In this document: in pieces, positions 26,324 through 38,772 of the stretch | How positions within the stretch are numbered: position 1 is the stretch's first letter | Layout: every line of letters begins with the position of its first letter | Origin: Rhizophagus irregularis | Lineage: Eukaryota; Glomeromycota; Glomeromycetes; Glomerales; Glomeraceae | Assembly (NCBI RefSeq): GCF_026210795.1 | Contig: NC_089452.1 | Location: 248,001 to 312,000, forward strand | Length of the DNA: 64,000 nucleotides | Reading direction: 5' to 3' | The notes under the pieces: generated by a model | What the model saw: the letters and a program-made list of their open reading frames with translations, nothing else | Database searches by the model: none | Told to the model about the DNA's origin: nothing | Program-made: the position numbers and the translations under genes

Positions 26324-27888
26324 ATGTCCCTTCGTGAACTTGGTAAAACTGGTGTAAAAATCTCTGCAATCGGCTTAGGATGCATGGTATATTCAAAGCA
26401 TTGTAATGTTTATTTACTAATTATATGATTTTAATGTTGATGTAATTTCTTTGATATGAAGGGCATGAGTGATTTTTACGGTTCAGCTGATGAGCAGGGG
26501 AATATTAATGTGTTGAACCGAGCAATTGATTTAGGATCTACCTTTTGGGATACTTCCGTTCGTATTTAATCTCTTTTATAATTTGAAATTTTAACTTTAA
26601 TTATAATAATAAAAAAAATGGTGTATTGCGAATTTTTTTATGTGTAAAGGATATTTATGGAAATGGAGCAAATGAGATTCTCCTTTCAAAAGTCCTTAAA
26701 GACAAACGTGATAAAGTATTTCTTTGTACAAAGTTCGGTACACTTCGAGATTCAAATGGCGCATTTATAGGTGTATCGGGTAAACCTGAATATGTTCGCC
26801 AAGCTTGTGAAAGATCTTTAAAAAGATTGGGGGTAGATTATATTGATCTTTATTATCAACATCGTATGGATCCCAATACGTAAGTAAAGGATTCTTTTTT
26901 ATATTTTTAAGAATAGCAATAATAAAGTATTCGTTTTATACTTTTACAGACCCATTGAAGATACTGTTGGCGCTTTAGCAGAACTTGTTAAGGAAGGAAA
27001 AGTAAAATATATCGGTCTTTCTGAATGTTCTGCAGAAACTCTTCGACGTGCTCATAAAGTTCATCTTATTGCCGCAATTCAAGTAAAAAAAAACTAATTA
27101 TATTTCAAAAAAAAAATAAATATGATGAATACATGATTTTTAAAACTTTTAAAATTATCAAATATCGTTTTTAAGATGGAATATAGTCCTTGGACTATTG
27201 ATATTGAAACAAATGGAATTGTGGAAGCCTGTCGCGAATTAGGAGTCACTATAGTGGCATATAGTCCACTTGGACGCGGGTTTTTAACTGTATTTATCCT
27301 TGTTTTCAAAAATATTATTTGTAAAAAATAATATTTTAACTCCAATAAATTTTGATTTCTTTTTTAGGGAAAATATAAATCTATTGATGATTTTGAACCG
27401 GACGATTTTAGAAGAACGTTTCCACGTTTTCAAGGTGAAAATTTCGATAAAAACTTAGAAATTGTACGTAAATTTGAAGAATTTGCGAATAAGAAAGGCG
27501 TAACTCCAAGTCAACTTTGCTTAGCTTGGGTTTTAGCTCAGGTAAATATAATTATAATGTCTTGTAACATTATAAAACATAATGAAAATATGTTATTTAC
27601 TAATGCATTATTTTTTATATTTTATAGGGAGATAATATTGTTGCTATTCCCGGTACAAAAAAAATTAAATATTTAGAAGAAAATCTTGAAGGAACAAGAA
27701 TTCATCTTACTCCTGAAGAATTATCTGAAATTAGGCAAATTATTAATTCTATTGAAATTATCGGTACTAGATATCAAGAAGAACATATGAAGGTAAAGAA
27801 ATCATAGTTATTTATATATAAACTTTTTTTTTTATTCTGCATAATTAATATTATCCTTTTATTAAAAAATCAGGAGGTGAATATTTAA
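26324..27888 (+). CDS. Aldo/keto reductase, copy E (8 exons, 329 aa)
   Basis: Exons: 26324-26386, 26462-26557, 26650-26879, 26950-27082, 27176-27289, 27368-27541, 27628-27792, 27874-27888. All joins are GT-AG and in frame. Protein starts [14 protein letters not shown] and has the reductase tetrad Asp51, Tyr56, Lys81, His124, then YSPLGRGF and the cofactor-binding [11 protein letters not shown] region. Last exon: EVNI-stop. First of three tandem copies (E, F, G). A dead REX4 copy follows 800 bp downstream. Small differences from F include His-Leu for His-Pro in exon 4 (HLIAAIQ) and EGTRIHL in exon 7. Confidence 0.92.
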
Positions 27889-28691
27889 AAAAAAAAGTTG
27901 TTAAATTAAGTAAATTATAAATTCAATGAATTTGTCAATTAAATCACTAGGGTGCTAATATGTATTGCAGTATTGATATTGGGTTTATTCCAATTACTAA
28001 ATTGAACTTATTGGGCAATTGAACAATTGGATATAGGCCAATTGCACCCTGTATAATGATATTACATTAAACTTCTTGAATATTAGTTTTTCTAGCATTA
28101 TTCAGTATATTATTCTATTTGCTTATTACATAAAACTTCAATTTAAATATTTATTTTATACTTAATGTTCAAACCCATATTATTTTTATATATAAAATTT
28201 TTTAAATTGCCGGTTACACATGCCGGTTATGATTTAGTATGTTCTAATAAATTACAAATATTTGGCGAATTATACTCACACGATGCCTCTGTTCCTTGTT
28301 TCTTTCCAATTTTCTCTCTTTTTTTTTAAAAAAAAAAATGAAAAAAAATGAATAATAATGATTTTTATTTACTAATATTACGAAATAAAATTTTATTTTC
28401 CGATTTTAAGGTCTAATACAAAGAACAAATAAAGGTTTTTTGATTTTGTTTCGCATGATATCGTGATTTCAATTTTTCATTGCACTATTATTAATTATCA
28501 ACTAAGAAAAAAATAAATAAGACATGTATAAACACAAACCTAAAAAATAAAATAATCTTGTATGCGATATTAAGGTGTCAGGATGAAAGGATGAATGGTG
28601 AAACGGCTATTATATAGCCTTATCATCCCTCTGCTGTAGAATGCAACTAGCACTCCCAATAATTTACATTATACGGAGATAAAAAGTAATT

Positions 28692-29497
28692 ATGTCGAAT
28701 TATCGTGTACATCAACCATCGCGATCACGCAAGTCATTATATATATTGAATTATAAAATATAATTTTTTTTTAATTTGCTGCTTTTTTTCCGAAGATGCG
28801 TGATGATTGGTTGTGAAGTTTCTTTAGTTAGTTTACAGGGGAAAGCGTCGCCACTTGCTAGGATTAGTGTAAATTAGTGTTGGTCTCCGTAAATAGTTGT
28901 AAGTCCAAAAGCCAAGTAAATATAATGGTTGTAAATCAAAATTACCATCTTTTAGCTAACCACAATAGTGTAGTATTTACAGCCAATTTACAACTTACTT
29001 TTAAAATATTACAACCGCTAAAGGTTGTAATTCGATATATAATAATCGTTATTACTTACGGCAACCAACCTTATTGTAAATTATTATAGGTTGAAATTAA
29101 TGGAGAATACATTGAATGCATTAAGCCGAAATATTTTCGGATTATATAACACTTTAGTGTGAAATGACTGAAATAATACCAAAACATTTAGAAATGGTAT
29201 GATTAAGACATCTATTTTGAAATAAGATGTTTTATTGAATTGATTTTTTTTTATTATCTCTTTTTTTTAAGTAATGTTAATTTTTCTTGTATGAATGGAA
29301 GAAAATTTAATGTTATTCAAACTCTTGATTATGATTGTGCTGTAAGTTATATATTTATTTATTTATTTTTAAAAAATTATATTATATTGTTTAGACTTCA
29401 CGTCATTATTATTTTTGGCGATAAAATACTAGTGGCAAACACTTCTTAAAGTATTAGTAAAAGAAGTTCTGGGAATTGGGATTAGACATACAAAGAG
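28692..29497 (+). pseudogene. REX4-type exonuclease pseudogene P1
   Basis: Pieces of the gene at 15348-16359 appear in order: exon 1 start ATGTCGAATTATCGT at 28692 (MSEYR-equivalent), exon 2 fragments near 28795-28872 (AGATGCGT, then GAAAGCGTCGCCACTTGC) and 29074-29200 (TAAATTATTATAGG, AAGCCGAAA, CCAAAACATTTAG), exon 3 near 29290-29342 (TTGATTATGATTGTGC) and exon 4 near 29395-29497 (CATTATTATTTTTGGCGAT, CTTAAAGTATTAGT). Large deletions remove the first exonuclease motif context, and exon 5 with the zinc knuckle is absent. It is split by a 194-bp MITE. It follows reductase E as B precedes the intact gene. Confidence 0.85.
28877..29070. mobile_element. Tourist/Harbinger-like MITE inside REX4 pseudogene P1, 194 bp
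   Basis: Ends GTGTTGGTCTCCGTAAATA and, reverse-complemented from the right, GGTTGGTTGCCGTAAGTA. TTA flanks both sides (28874-28876, 29071-29073). The paralogous pseudogene P2 runs from gctaggattag straight to attgtaaattattatag at 32733-32763, without this block. The open frame here is entirely within or overlapping the MITE and is not a gene. Confidence 0.7.
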
Positions 29498-29537
29498 AAA
29501 AAATCTTTTTAACTAATGTTTTCAACAGATTATGATG

Positions 29538-30012
29538 TAGTGTTCCAGATTTTTTGACGGATATCCGGATATTGGCGGTTATACGGATAACGGATAAATT
29601 AACGGATCGGATCACACGGATGACGGATAATAACGGATCGGATTTCTCGGATGACGGATAATAACGGATTCATCCGACGGATATCCGACAAATTTAATTT
29701 ATAATGATTCGGATCCCGCCTAATCACGTGACGTTGCACGAATTTCCAAAAAAGGACATTTTGATATAGGAATTCTTGTCGTACAAGGATCCAAAAAAGG
29801 ACATTCCAGTGACGATCAGTTAATGCCGGCTGGAATTATATCTTATACAAATTTTAATGGTATTAATGGATAATCCGGATAATCCGGATAATCCGGATGT
29901 TACTTATGCGGATATTCCGGATGACGGATTTCTAATCGGATCGGATAAACGGATGGCGGATTCTAATCGGATCGGATAAAATGGTGACGGATATCCTCGG
30001 ATTGGAACACTA
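29538..30012. mobile_element. hAT-type MITE, 475 bp, 8-bp target duplication
   Basis: Ends TAGTGTTCCA in inverted orientation, and a perfect 8-bp duplication TTATGATG at 29530-29537 and 30013-30020. The interior is built from repeated CGGATAATCCGGAT/ACGGAT words in both orientations. The F unit has the uninterrupted site: cagattatgatgcatgtact occurs once near 33227. There is no transposase inside. Confidence 0.92.
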
Positions 30013-30224
30013 TTATGATGCATGTACTAATTTGATACTCCACTGACCGAAACATGATGAATGAGAGCCGACTATTATAAGAGTCAAGAATGCCATTGGA
30101 ATCTAATAGAAATTAACTCAATCGCTTCGTTCAGTTTAAAAGTTTCGCGGAAATATTTTTAGCCGAATACACCTAACTTCGTATATATAATAGATATCCC
30201 TTAACTTGTTTATGTATGTGATGT

Positions 30225-30235
30225 TCACGTGACGT
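30225..30235 (+). promoter_or_regulatory. CACGTG/TGACGT site upstream of copy F
   Basis: TCACGTGACGT, 337 bp before the start codon, in the same setting (acttgttta on the left, gaacaagtttagctaaacg on the right) as at 24586. Probably bound by bZIP or bHLH factors; inferred from motif only. Confidence 0.45.
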
Positions 30236-30561
30236 GGCGTCAATGAAGACATCTATTCCACAAATAATTGAACAAGTTTAGCTAAACGAAAAGTACATAT
30301 GACATAACTAGTATGGCACGGAACGTTTAATTAGTTTCTTTACGTCATCCGCAGTAAATAACGCGGGCTCTTTTAAAACATTTATTAGTAATTACTTCAT
30401 TTTACTCTCATAGGGAATAGTATTAATACGACAATTATTTATTAATACCTGAATTTATAGCTATTCTAGTTAGATTACAAAAACATTTTCCCTTAAAAAA
30501 TTCGAGATAAATACGATTAGAGAATTATTGATTTTATTTTTTTAAAAAAAATTGCGAGAAA

Positions 30562-32129
30562 ATGTCTCTTCGTGAACTTGGTAAAACTGGTGTAAAAATC
30601 TCTGCAATCGGCTTAGGATGCATGGTATATTCAAAGCATTGTATTGTTTATTTACTAATTATGTGATTTTAATGTTGATGTAATTTCTTTAATCTGAAGG
30701 GCATGAGTGAGTTTTACGGTTCAGCTGATGAGCAGGAGAATATTAATGTGTTGAATCGAGCAATTGATTTAGGATCTACCTTTTGGGATACTTCTGTTCG
30801 TATTTAACCTCTTTTATAATTTGAGATGTTAACTTTAATTATAATAATAAAAAAAAATGGTGTATTGCAAATTTTTTTATGTGTAAAGGATATTTATGGA
30901 AATGGAGCAAATGAGATTCTCCTTTCAAAAGTCCTTAAAGACAAACGTGATAAAGTATTTCTTTGTACAAAGTTCGGTGGACTTCGAGATTCAAATGGCG
31001 CATTTTTAGGTGTATCGGGTAAACCTGAATATGTTCGCCAAGCTTGTGAAAGATCTTTAAAAAGATTGGGGGTAGATTATATTGATCTTTATTATCAACA
31101 TCGTATGGATCCCAATACGTAAGTAAAGGATTCTTTTTTATATTTTTAAGAATAGCAATATTAAAGAATTCGTTTTATACTTTTACAGACCCATTGAAGA
31201 TACTGTTGACGCTTTAGCAGAACTTGTTAAGGAAGGAAAAGTAAAATATATCGGTCTTTCTGAATGTTCTGCAAAAACTCTTCGACGTGCTCATAAAATT
31301 CATCCTATTGCCGCAATTCAAGTAAAAAAAAACTAATAATATTCTTTCTTTTTTGAAAAAAAATAAATGATGATTTTTAAAACTTTAAATTTATTAAATA
31401 TCGTTTTTAAGATGGAATATAGTCCTTGGACTATTGATATTGAAACAAATGGAATTATGGAAGCCTGTCGCGAATTAGGAGTCACTATAGTAGCATATAG
31501 TCCACTTGGACGCGGGTTTTTAACTGTATTTATCCTTGTTTTCAAGAATATTGTTTGTAAAAAATAATATTTTAACTCCAATAAATTTTTAATTTCTTTT
31601 TTAGGGAAAATATAAATCTATTGATGATTTTGAACCGGACGATGTTAGAAGAATGCTGCCACGTTTTCAAGGTGAAAATTTCGATAAAAATTTAGTAATT
31701 GTACGTAAATTTGAAGAATTTGCGAATAAGAAAGGTGTAACTCCAAGTCAACTTTGCTTAGCTTGGGTTTTAGCTCAGGTAAATATAATTATAATGTCAT
31801 GTCTTGTAACATTATAAAACATAATGAAAATATGTTATTTACTAATGCATTGTTTTTATATCTTATAGGGAGATAATATTGTTGCTATTCCCGGTACAAG
31901 AAAAATTAAATATTTAGAAGAAAATCTTGAAGGAATAAAAATTCATCTTACTCCTGAAGAATTATCTGAAATTAGGCAAATTATTAATTCTATTGAAATT
32001 ATCGGTACTAGATATAAAGAAGAACATATGAAGGTAAAGAAATCATAATTATTTATATATAAACTTTTTTTTTATTTTGCATAATTAATATTATCCTTTT
32101 ATTAAAAAAATTAGACGGTGGATATTTAA
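30562..32129 (+). CDS. Aldo/keto reductase, copy F (8 exons, 329 aa)
   Basis: Exons: 30562-30624, 30700-30795, 30889-31118, 31189-31321, 31412-31525, 31605-31778, 31869-32033, 32115-32129. Every join is in frame. The sequence is nearly that of copy E, introns included, so the duplication is young. Differences: DTVDALAE (Gly to Asp) and SAKTLRR in exon 4, MLPRFQ in exon 6, last exon TVDI-stop. Tetrad Asp51, Tyr56, Lys81, His124 intact. A dead REX4 copy follows. Confidence 0.92.
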
Positions 32130-32628
32130 AAAAAAAAAGTTGTTAAATTAAGTAAATTATAAATTCAATAAATTTGTCAAGATATAAATTAAATTATTAA
32201 TTAAATCACTAGGATATTAATATGTATAATAGTATTTGCAGTTTTGATATTGGGTTTATTCTAATTGACTAAATTGAACTTATTGGACAATTGAACAATT
32301 GGATATAGGCCAATTGCATCCAATTGTTTAACTGTTCAATAAGTTCCATTGGCAGTACTGTGTATAATGATATCACATCAAACTTCTTTTATAAAATTTT
32401 TTAAATTTATATTACATTAAAAAAAAATTGCTATGACGCGGATTTGCCGGTTACACATGCAGGTTTATGATTTAACTTTTTTTACAAATAAAAATTTCGG
32501 ATTTTTTTTTTATGTTCTAATAGATTAGATCATTCGGGAAATATCCACGAATTATACTCACACGATAGAATGGTGAAACGGCTATTATATAGCCATATCG
32601 TATGCTTATACGGAGATAAAAAGTAATT

Positions 32629-33152
32629 ATGTCGAATTATCGTGTACATCATCGCGATCACGTAAGTCATTATATATATTGAATTATAAAATATAATTTG
32701 CTGCTTTTTTTCTAAGCGTCGCCACTTGCTAGGATTAGCATATTAGTATTGTAAATTATTATAGATTTAAATTAATGGAGAATACATTGAATGCATTAAG
32801 CCGAAATATTTTCGGATTATATAACACTTTAGTATGAAATGACTGAAATCATACTAATTTAGAAATGGTATTAAGACATTTATTTTGAAATAAGAAGTTT
32901 TATTGAATTGATTTTTTTTTTTATCTCTTTTTTATAAGTAATGTTAATTTTCTTGTATGAAAGAAAATTTAATGTTATTCAAACTCTTGATTATGATTGT
33001 GCTGTAAGTTATTTATTTATTTTTTTTAAAAAAAATTATATTATATTGTTTAGACTTCACATCATTATTATTTTTGGCGATAAAATTCTGGTGGCAAACA
33101 TCTCTTAAAGTATTAGTAGAAGAAGTTCTGGGAATTGGGATTAGACATGCAA
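32629..33152 (+). pseudogene. REX4-type exonuclease pseudogene P2
   Basis: Shorter sister of P1: exon 1 start at 32629, exon 2 remnant (GCGTCGCCACTTGCTAGG near 32717, AAGCCGAAATATTTTCGG near 32800), exon 3 remnant near 32960-33004 (TTGATTATGATTGTGCTG) and exon 4 remnant near 33055-33152 (CATTATTATTTTTGGCGAT). It lacks the MITE found in P1 and more of exon 2. No exon 5. Confidence 0.82.
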
Positions 33153-33454
33153 CAAGTACCCCCCAGACCCCCTTTTTAACCTTTTTTAAAGAGAAAAAAT
33201 CTCTTTAACTAATGTTTCAACAGATTATGATGCATGTACTAATTTGATCACTGACTGAAACATGGTGAATGAGAACCCACTATTATAAGAGTCAAGAATG
33301 CCAAGAATGCCATTGGAATCTAATAGAAATTAACACAATCGCTTCGTTCCGATTATAGTAAAGAATTAATTATCAAAGTTTCACGGAAATGTTTTTAGCC
33401 GAATACACTTAAATTCGTATCAGGTATCTCTTAACTTGTTTAGGTATGTGATGT

Positions 33455-33462
33455 TCACGTGA
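33455..33462 (+). promoter_or_regulatory. CACGTG site upstream of copy G
   Basis: TCACGTGA lies 338 bp before the start codon. The adjacent CRE half present in E and F has been lost here (ataatgtcaatga). Flanking words acttgtttag and gaacaagtttagc are kept. Confidence 0.42.
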
Positions 33463-33792
33463 TAATGTCAATGAACCATAAATAACTGAACAAGTTTAGC
33501 TAGTACAAATGACATAACTATATTGTAATTTCTATTCGTGACCTTACTGCGCGAAAGTTTCTTTATGTTATCCGCAGTAAATAACGCGGCTCTTTTAAAC
33601 ATTAGTAATACTCTCAGAGAGTAGTATTAATAATTATTTATAATTTATGGCTATTCTGGAATCTTCCGTTAGGATTATTAATAGTTACAAAAACATTTTC
33701 CCTTAAAAAATTCGAGATAATTGAATTAGATAAATACGCTTAAAGAATTATTGATTTTATTTTTTAAAAAATTGCTTTTTTTTTTTGAGAAA

Positions 33793-35361
33793 ATGTCTCT
33801 TCGTGAACTTGGTAAAACTGGTGTAAAAATCTCCGCAATCGGCTTAGGATGCATGGTATATTTAAAGCATTGTAATGTTTATTTACTAATTATGTGATTT
33901 TAATGTTGTTGTAATAATTTCTTTGATCTGAAGGGCATGAGTGAGTTTTACGGTTCAGCTGATGAACAGGAGAATATTAATGTGTTGAACCGAGCAATTG
34001 AATTAGGATCTACCTTTTGGGATACTTCTGTTCGTATTTAACCTCTTTTAATAATTTGAAATTTTAACTCTAATTATAATAATAATAAAAATGGCGTATT
34101 GCAAATTTTTTTACGTGTAAAGGATATTTATGGAAATGGAGCAAATGAGATTCTTCTTTCAAAAGTCCTTAAAGACAAACGTGATAAAGTATTTCTTTGT
34201 ACAAAGTTCGGTTCACTTCGAAATTCAAATGGCGCATTTTTAGGTGTATCGGGTAAACCTGAATATGTTCGTCAAGCTTGTGAAAAATCTTTAAAAAGAT
34301 TGGGAGTTGATTATATTGATCTTTATTATCAACATCGTATGGATCCCAATACGTAAGTATTGAGTTTTTTTTATATTTGTTAAGAATTAATAATAACCTA
34401 CTCGTTTTGCATTTTTGCAGACCTATTGAAGATACTGTTGGTGCTTTAGCAGAACTTGTTAAGGAAGGAAAAGTAAAATATATCGGTCTTTCTGAATGTT
34501 CTGCAGAAACTCTTCGACGTGCTCATAAAGTTCATCCTATTGCCGCAATTCAAGTAAAAAACTAATAATATTTCTTTTTTTTAAAAAAAAAAAAATAAAT
34601 GAATACTTTTTTAAACTTTTAAAATTATTAAATATCGTTTTTTAAGATGGAATATAGTCCTTGGACTATTGATATTAAAAAAAATGGAATTATGGAAGCT
34701 TGTCGCGAATTAGGAGTTACTATAGTAGCGTATAGTCCACTTGGACGCGGGTTTTTAACTGTATTTATCCATTTATTCCTTATTTTTAAAAATATTATTG
34801 GTAAAAAATAATATTATAACTCTCTAATTCATTTTTAGGGAAAATATAAATCTATTGATGATTTTGAACCGGACGACTTTAGAAGAGCAGTTCCACGTTT
34901 TCAAGGTGAAAATTTCAATAAAAACTTAGAAATTGTACGTAAATTTGAAGAATTTGCGAATAAGAAAGGTGTAACTCCAAGTCAACTTTGTTTAGCTTGG
35001 GTTTTAGCTCAGGTAATATAATTATAATATCTTTTAACAATTACGACAATAGTATGTTATTTTACTAATGCATTCTTTTTTTTATATATTTTTATAGGGA
35101 GATAATATTGTTGCTATTCCCGGTACAAGAAAAATCAAATATTTAGAAGAAAATTTCGAAGCAGCAAAAATTCATCTTACTCCTGAAGAATTATCTGAAA
35201 TTAGGCAAATTATTAATTCTATTGAAATCATTGGTGCTAGATACCAAGAAGAACATATGAAGGTAAAAAAATTATAATTATTTATATACATATGTTAACT
35301 TTTTTTTTATTTTACGCAAATTAATTATCCTTTTATAAAAAAACAGATGGTGGATATTTAA
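33793..35361 (+). CDS. Aldo/keto reductase, copy G (8 exons, 329 aa)
   Basis: Exons: 33793-33855, 33934-34029, 34123-34352, 34421-34553, 34647-34760, 34839-35012, 35098-35262, 35347-35361. All joins are in frame; tetrad Asp51, Tyr56, Lys81, His124 intact. Copy-specific changes include IDIKKNG in exon 5 where E and F have IDIETNG, RAVPRFQ in exon 6 and EAAKIHL in exon 7. The last exon encodes MVDI-stop. Third tandem copy; the REX4 remnant that follows E and F was not found behind it. Confidence 0.92.
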
Positions 35362-37861
35362 AATAAAAAGTTTTTGATTATTTTGATTATTAAATAAGTA
35401 AATTTTGGATATAGACCAATTGCATCCAATTGTCCAACTGGCTAAGTTTTAATTTGAATTATAAACTTCTTGAATATCAGTTTTCTTTTATTTTATTTTA
35501 TTTATCATCACCGTTGGCCAGAATTATCAATTTTTACCGGCACTATATTTTTTTAATGCCGGTCGATCATCATAATTTCAGTCACCGGTGATCATTACCC
35601 CCGGTAATAAGAAAAAATCTTTAAAATTATTAGAATAAATTAACTTTATATGAAGTATATTAATACTTTGTTTTCATTTAATTACTTATATAAAACTTGT
35701 TTTCAAATTTTAACCCAAAATTTGGATTTTTAAGGTAAAAAAATTAAAATTTAATAAAAAATGATTTATGAAATAATATAATAATAGCCTGTGACCCTGT
35801 AAAAAATCTGATCCGTGTTTATCTTTCCATGTTTTTTCCGTGAATGTATCATTTTCATGGAATTAATAACCTTAAATCATGGAAATTTTCATCTCGCTAA
35901 CACAGATATCTGTGAATGTATCATTTTCACGGAATTTTTATGGAAGACACAAAGAAATGATGGAAATATTCAGATAAAAATTTTTTATAGGGTGAAAATA
36001 TTACAAAATAGACAATATACAGTATATTTTTAAAGTATACAATATATACTTTGCAGAAACCTGTGATTTGTTACCATTCAGTTAAGAAATCACCATCAAA
36101 TCACAACAATCTATTAGCTAACATGTGATGACATGGTATCAAGCAATCTCGTAAAATTGTTGATAACATATCTTTATGAAGTTGTAAAATGCTATTAAAT
36201 AAGTGGTAAATAGGTGGTAAATAGGTAATAAATAACATCAAGAATTAGTAGTAAAATTAATTTAAGATATTTTTTAGATGTATTAAATATAATTTAGCAA
36301 TGAATCTGCAAATCTGCCAATCTGCCAATTTATTTTATTTATATTTTTTATAATTTTTAACATCAGAAAAAGCCTTATGTATCATATGATACACATAATA
36401 TTATATAGTAATCTAAACTTTTTTAACTTAGCAATCATTAATATAAAAATAAACTATTTTTAACTTTTAAACTTTTTTTTCCAATGAAAATCTTTCCTTT
36501 CGCTCTTTACCTTTCATTTTCTTCCATTTCTTTTTTTCATTTTTATCATCATTTCTTCTTCCTTTCATTGTCTTATATCTTTTTAAAAAAAAATTTTTTT
36601 TTTGTTAAAAAACTCTTTTTAACTATTATATTTTTAATTTTTTTTTTATAAAAAATAAATTTCATTTTTCTTCTTTTATCCTTTACTTCTTCTCTCATAT
36701 TTTATTTAAAAAAGAGTTATAATATTTTAATTTTTTTCTTTTTTTTTTAGGTAGCTCTCTCAGTCTCCTATATGACATTTTATATGTTAACATTTTAAAT
36801 TTTATCTTTTTTTTGATAGGATGAATACATGGGAAAAAAAATTGGGATTATATGTTTTTTGAATTTAATTCTTTTTGTTTAAGTAACTTTTCTAGATAAA
36901 AGATAAGATTTCAATGAAAAGTTTTTTTTAAATTATTTTTTTTTTGCAAAATATTTTACTATTGTTTCATTTTTTTCTTTTTAAATATCGATAATAGAGG
37001 TACATTTTGAATTTCATATGGTATTATGAAAGTTAAATTAAACCAAGTAAGATTAAAGATAAGTACCAAAAAGTGAAAATCTTAGAACTTTACAACAAAA
37101 TTATGTGAATTTCAAAATAATTTCAAAACTAAATTTAAAAAGATATTTTAATATCATTTCTTTTATAAGATACCAGCTCCACTTTTGTTACCAGAATCTG
37201 GAGGTATGTTTCAGAATATTCTTAAAGACTTTGTTTTTAAAAACATTTTTAATATTACATATTAAATAGTCTTTATTTATTTATTTATTTATTTATTTTA
37301 AATGGCTCCTAATATAAGAATACCAGAATTCTAGTAAGTTTTAAAAATTTTGAAAAAAATATTATTAATAGAATTTAACATTATAGGAAAATTTATATCT
37401 ATGTTTATTGAATAATTAGTTTTATTTATAGATTAGTATGATTAGATTTAAGATAGAACAGATAACAAATAAAAAACTAGTAAAAAGTCTTTTAGTAGTT
37501 TAATGATGAAATATTAAGGGTAACTACAATTTAGATATAATTCATGTGTAAAATATGTATATTTTTCTAAAACTTCACAATTTTAAAATGAATAATTAAT
37601 AAATATTTAATAATAATATTTTACTATTTATTTATGAATTTGAAAATATAACTGAATGAAATAACAAAAATTCCATTCTTTAAGCCAGAACCTGTAGAAA
37701 TTGACGATGAAGACGAAGAGCTGGAGTAATGTATAACAGAAATAAAATGTAGAATGAGAAATTATAAGTTTGACAATGGGCAGGAATGAGGCTATGCATT
37801 ATGAATATATTTCTCCAATATTATATACATCTATCTATATTGCCAAAAAAATACTAAAAAA
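35362..37861. other. AT-rich region without a clear gene
   Basis: Contains a possible small element (35794-35993), T/C-rich tracts at 36470-36760 and an ATTT microsatellite at 37270-37300. A short acidic open stretch ends at a stop at 37727-37729 (VEIDDEDEELE), preceded by an AG at 37685-37686; together with ATACCAGCTCCACTTTTG near 37168 it could be exons of a small unrecognised or decayed gene. I cannot name it. Confidence 0.4.
35794..35993. mobile_element. Possible MITE, ~200 bp
   Basis: Inverted ends ACCCTGTAAAAAAT and ACCCTATAAAAAAT (the latter from the right, reverse-complemented). The interior repeats TGAATGTATCATTTTCA(T/C)GGAA twice. Target duplication not visible. Confidence 0.45.
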
Positions 37862-38416
37862 GGAATTATCATAAACCTCCAGTTCAAAGTTGTAGGTGAA
37901 GAAGTATCTAGCTAAGTCGATTACGCAATTAAAAAAATCATAGATGTTGTCAATAAGGAATTGATAGCTATAATAGAGGAAAAACAAAAGGATTTGGTAG
38001 TAGGATTTATGTAGAACATAATGCAACTTGAAAGCTCACACCACATAAATATGAGAAAAAGAAAAGTATCTGTAGTATTCAATGAGTTTGACTATCTCTA
38101 TAGAATTGTAATCATAGATAGAGCTTAGCTGAAAGTATTATGGCATGTGATTTTTTTTTATCAATTGTTTGTATATACTAACTCATGTTTTTATTTGTTT
38201 AGCCTTAGACTGGTACACATACTAGAAAAAATCTATTGCTCGAAAAATGACTATCACATAATACTTAATGAGAAAATAATGAAAGATGATGCAGAACTTC
38301 ACTGTGATATTAAAAAAATCATAGAGGTAATTGTTAGCTTATTGAAGAATAGGATCAAAGTTGATGATTCTCTGGATAGTAAGAAAGCAAGGATAAAAAA
38401 ATTTATTAAGGATTAA
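37862..38416 (+). pseudogene. Decayed effector-like family gene (Crinkler C-terminal-like)
   Basis: Reading across stops gives FKVVGEEVSS, VDYAIKKIIDVVNKELIAII, NIMQLESSHHINMRKRK and FNEFDYLYRIV, then, after an AT-rich break, LEKIYCSKNDYHIILNEKI and IKKIIEVIVSLLKNRI to a stop at 38416. The pattern resembles a multicopy Rhizophagus family related to C-terminal regions of Crinkler-like proteins; that assignment is from memory of motif style and is inference. In-frame stops near 37913, 38011 and 38127 show it is dead. Confidence 0.55.
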
Positions 38417-38772
38417 GGAATGATTTTGTGTGCAAATCATAAGATAGATTTTAGTCATATATCACGAACAATGTCCTAATCTTTGTATTTCTTTTTCATA
38501 TGTAATAATAAAAAATTTTTCTTGGCAAATTTTGCTTACAGGTTGTAAGGAAAAACATGTATTTTTTTATTTTAAATGCTTATATATAGTGAATTAGTTT
38601 TATATAAATCATGTCATCTGAACTTAAAGTATTAAAATAACGTATCACTGAACTTAAAGCTGAGAATGCTGAACTTAAGGCTAAGAAAACTGAGTTTGAG
38701 ACCAAAAAAGTTGAGTTTCTAAAATCTATCAAAAAATGTTATACAGATTTTGAGGGTTATATGAGGTCTTTA

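Noticed and set aside
26626-26883. 85-aa reductase open frame taken as a separate gene (also 30826-31122, 34099-34356)
   Set aside because: It is exon 3 with part of the preceding intron read through; the full eight-exon genes explain it.
27094-27345. Minus-strand open frame within reductase E (and its twin at 31333-31581)
   Set aside because: Shadow of exon 5 of the real plus-strand genes.
28877-29089. 70-aa open frame
   Set aside because: It lies almost wholly within a TTA-flanked MITE and has no counterpart in the sister unit.
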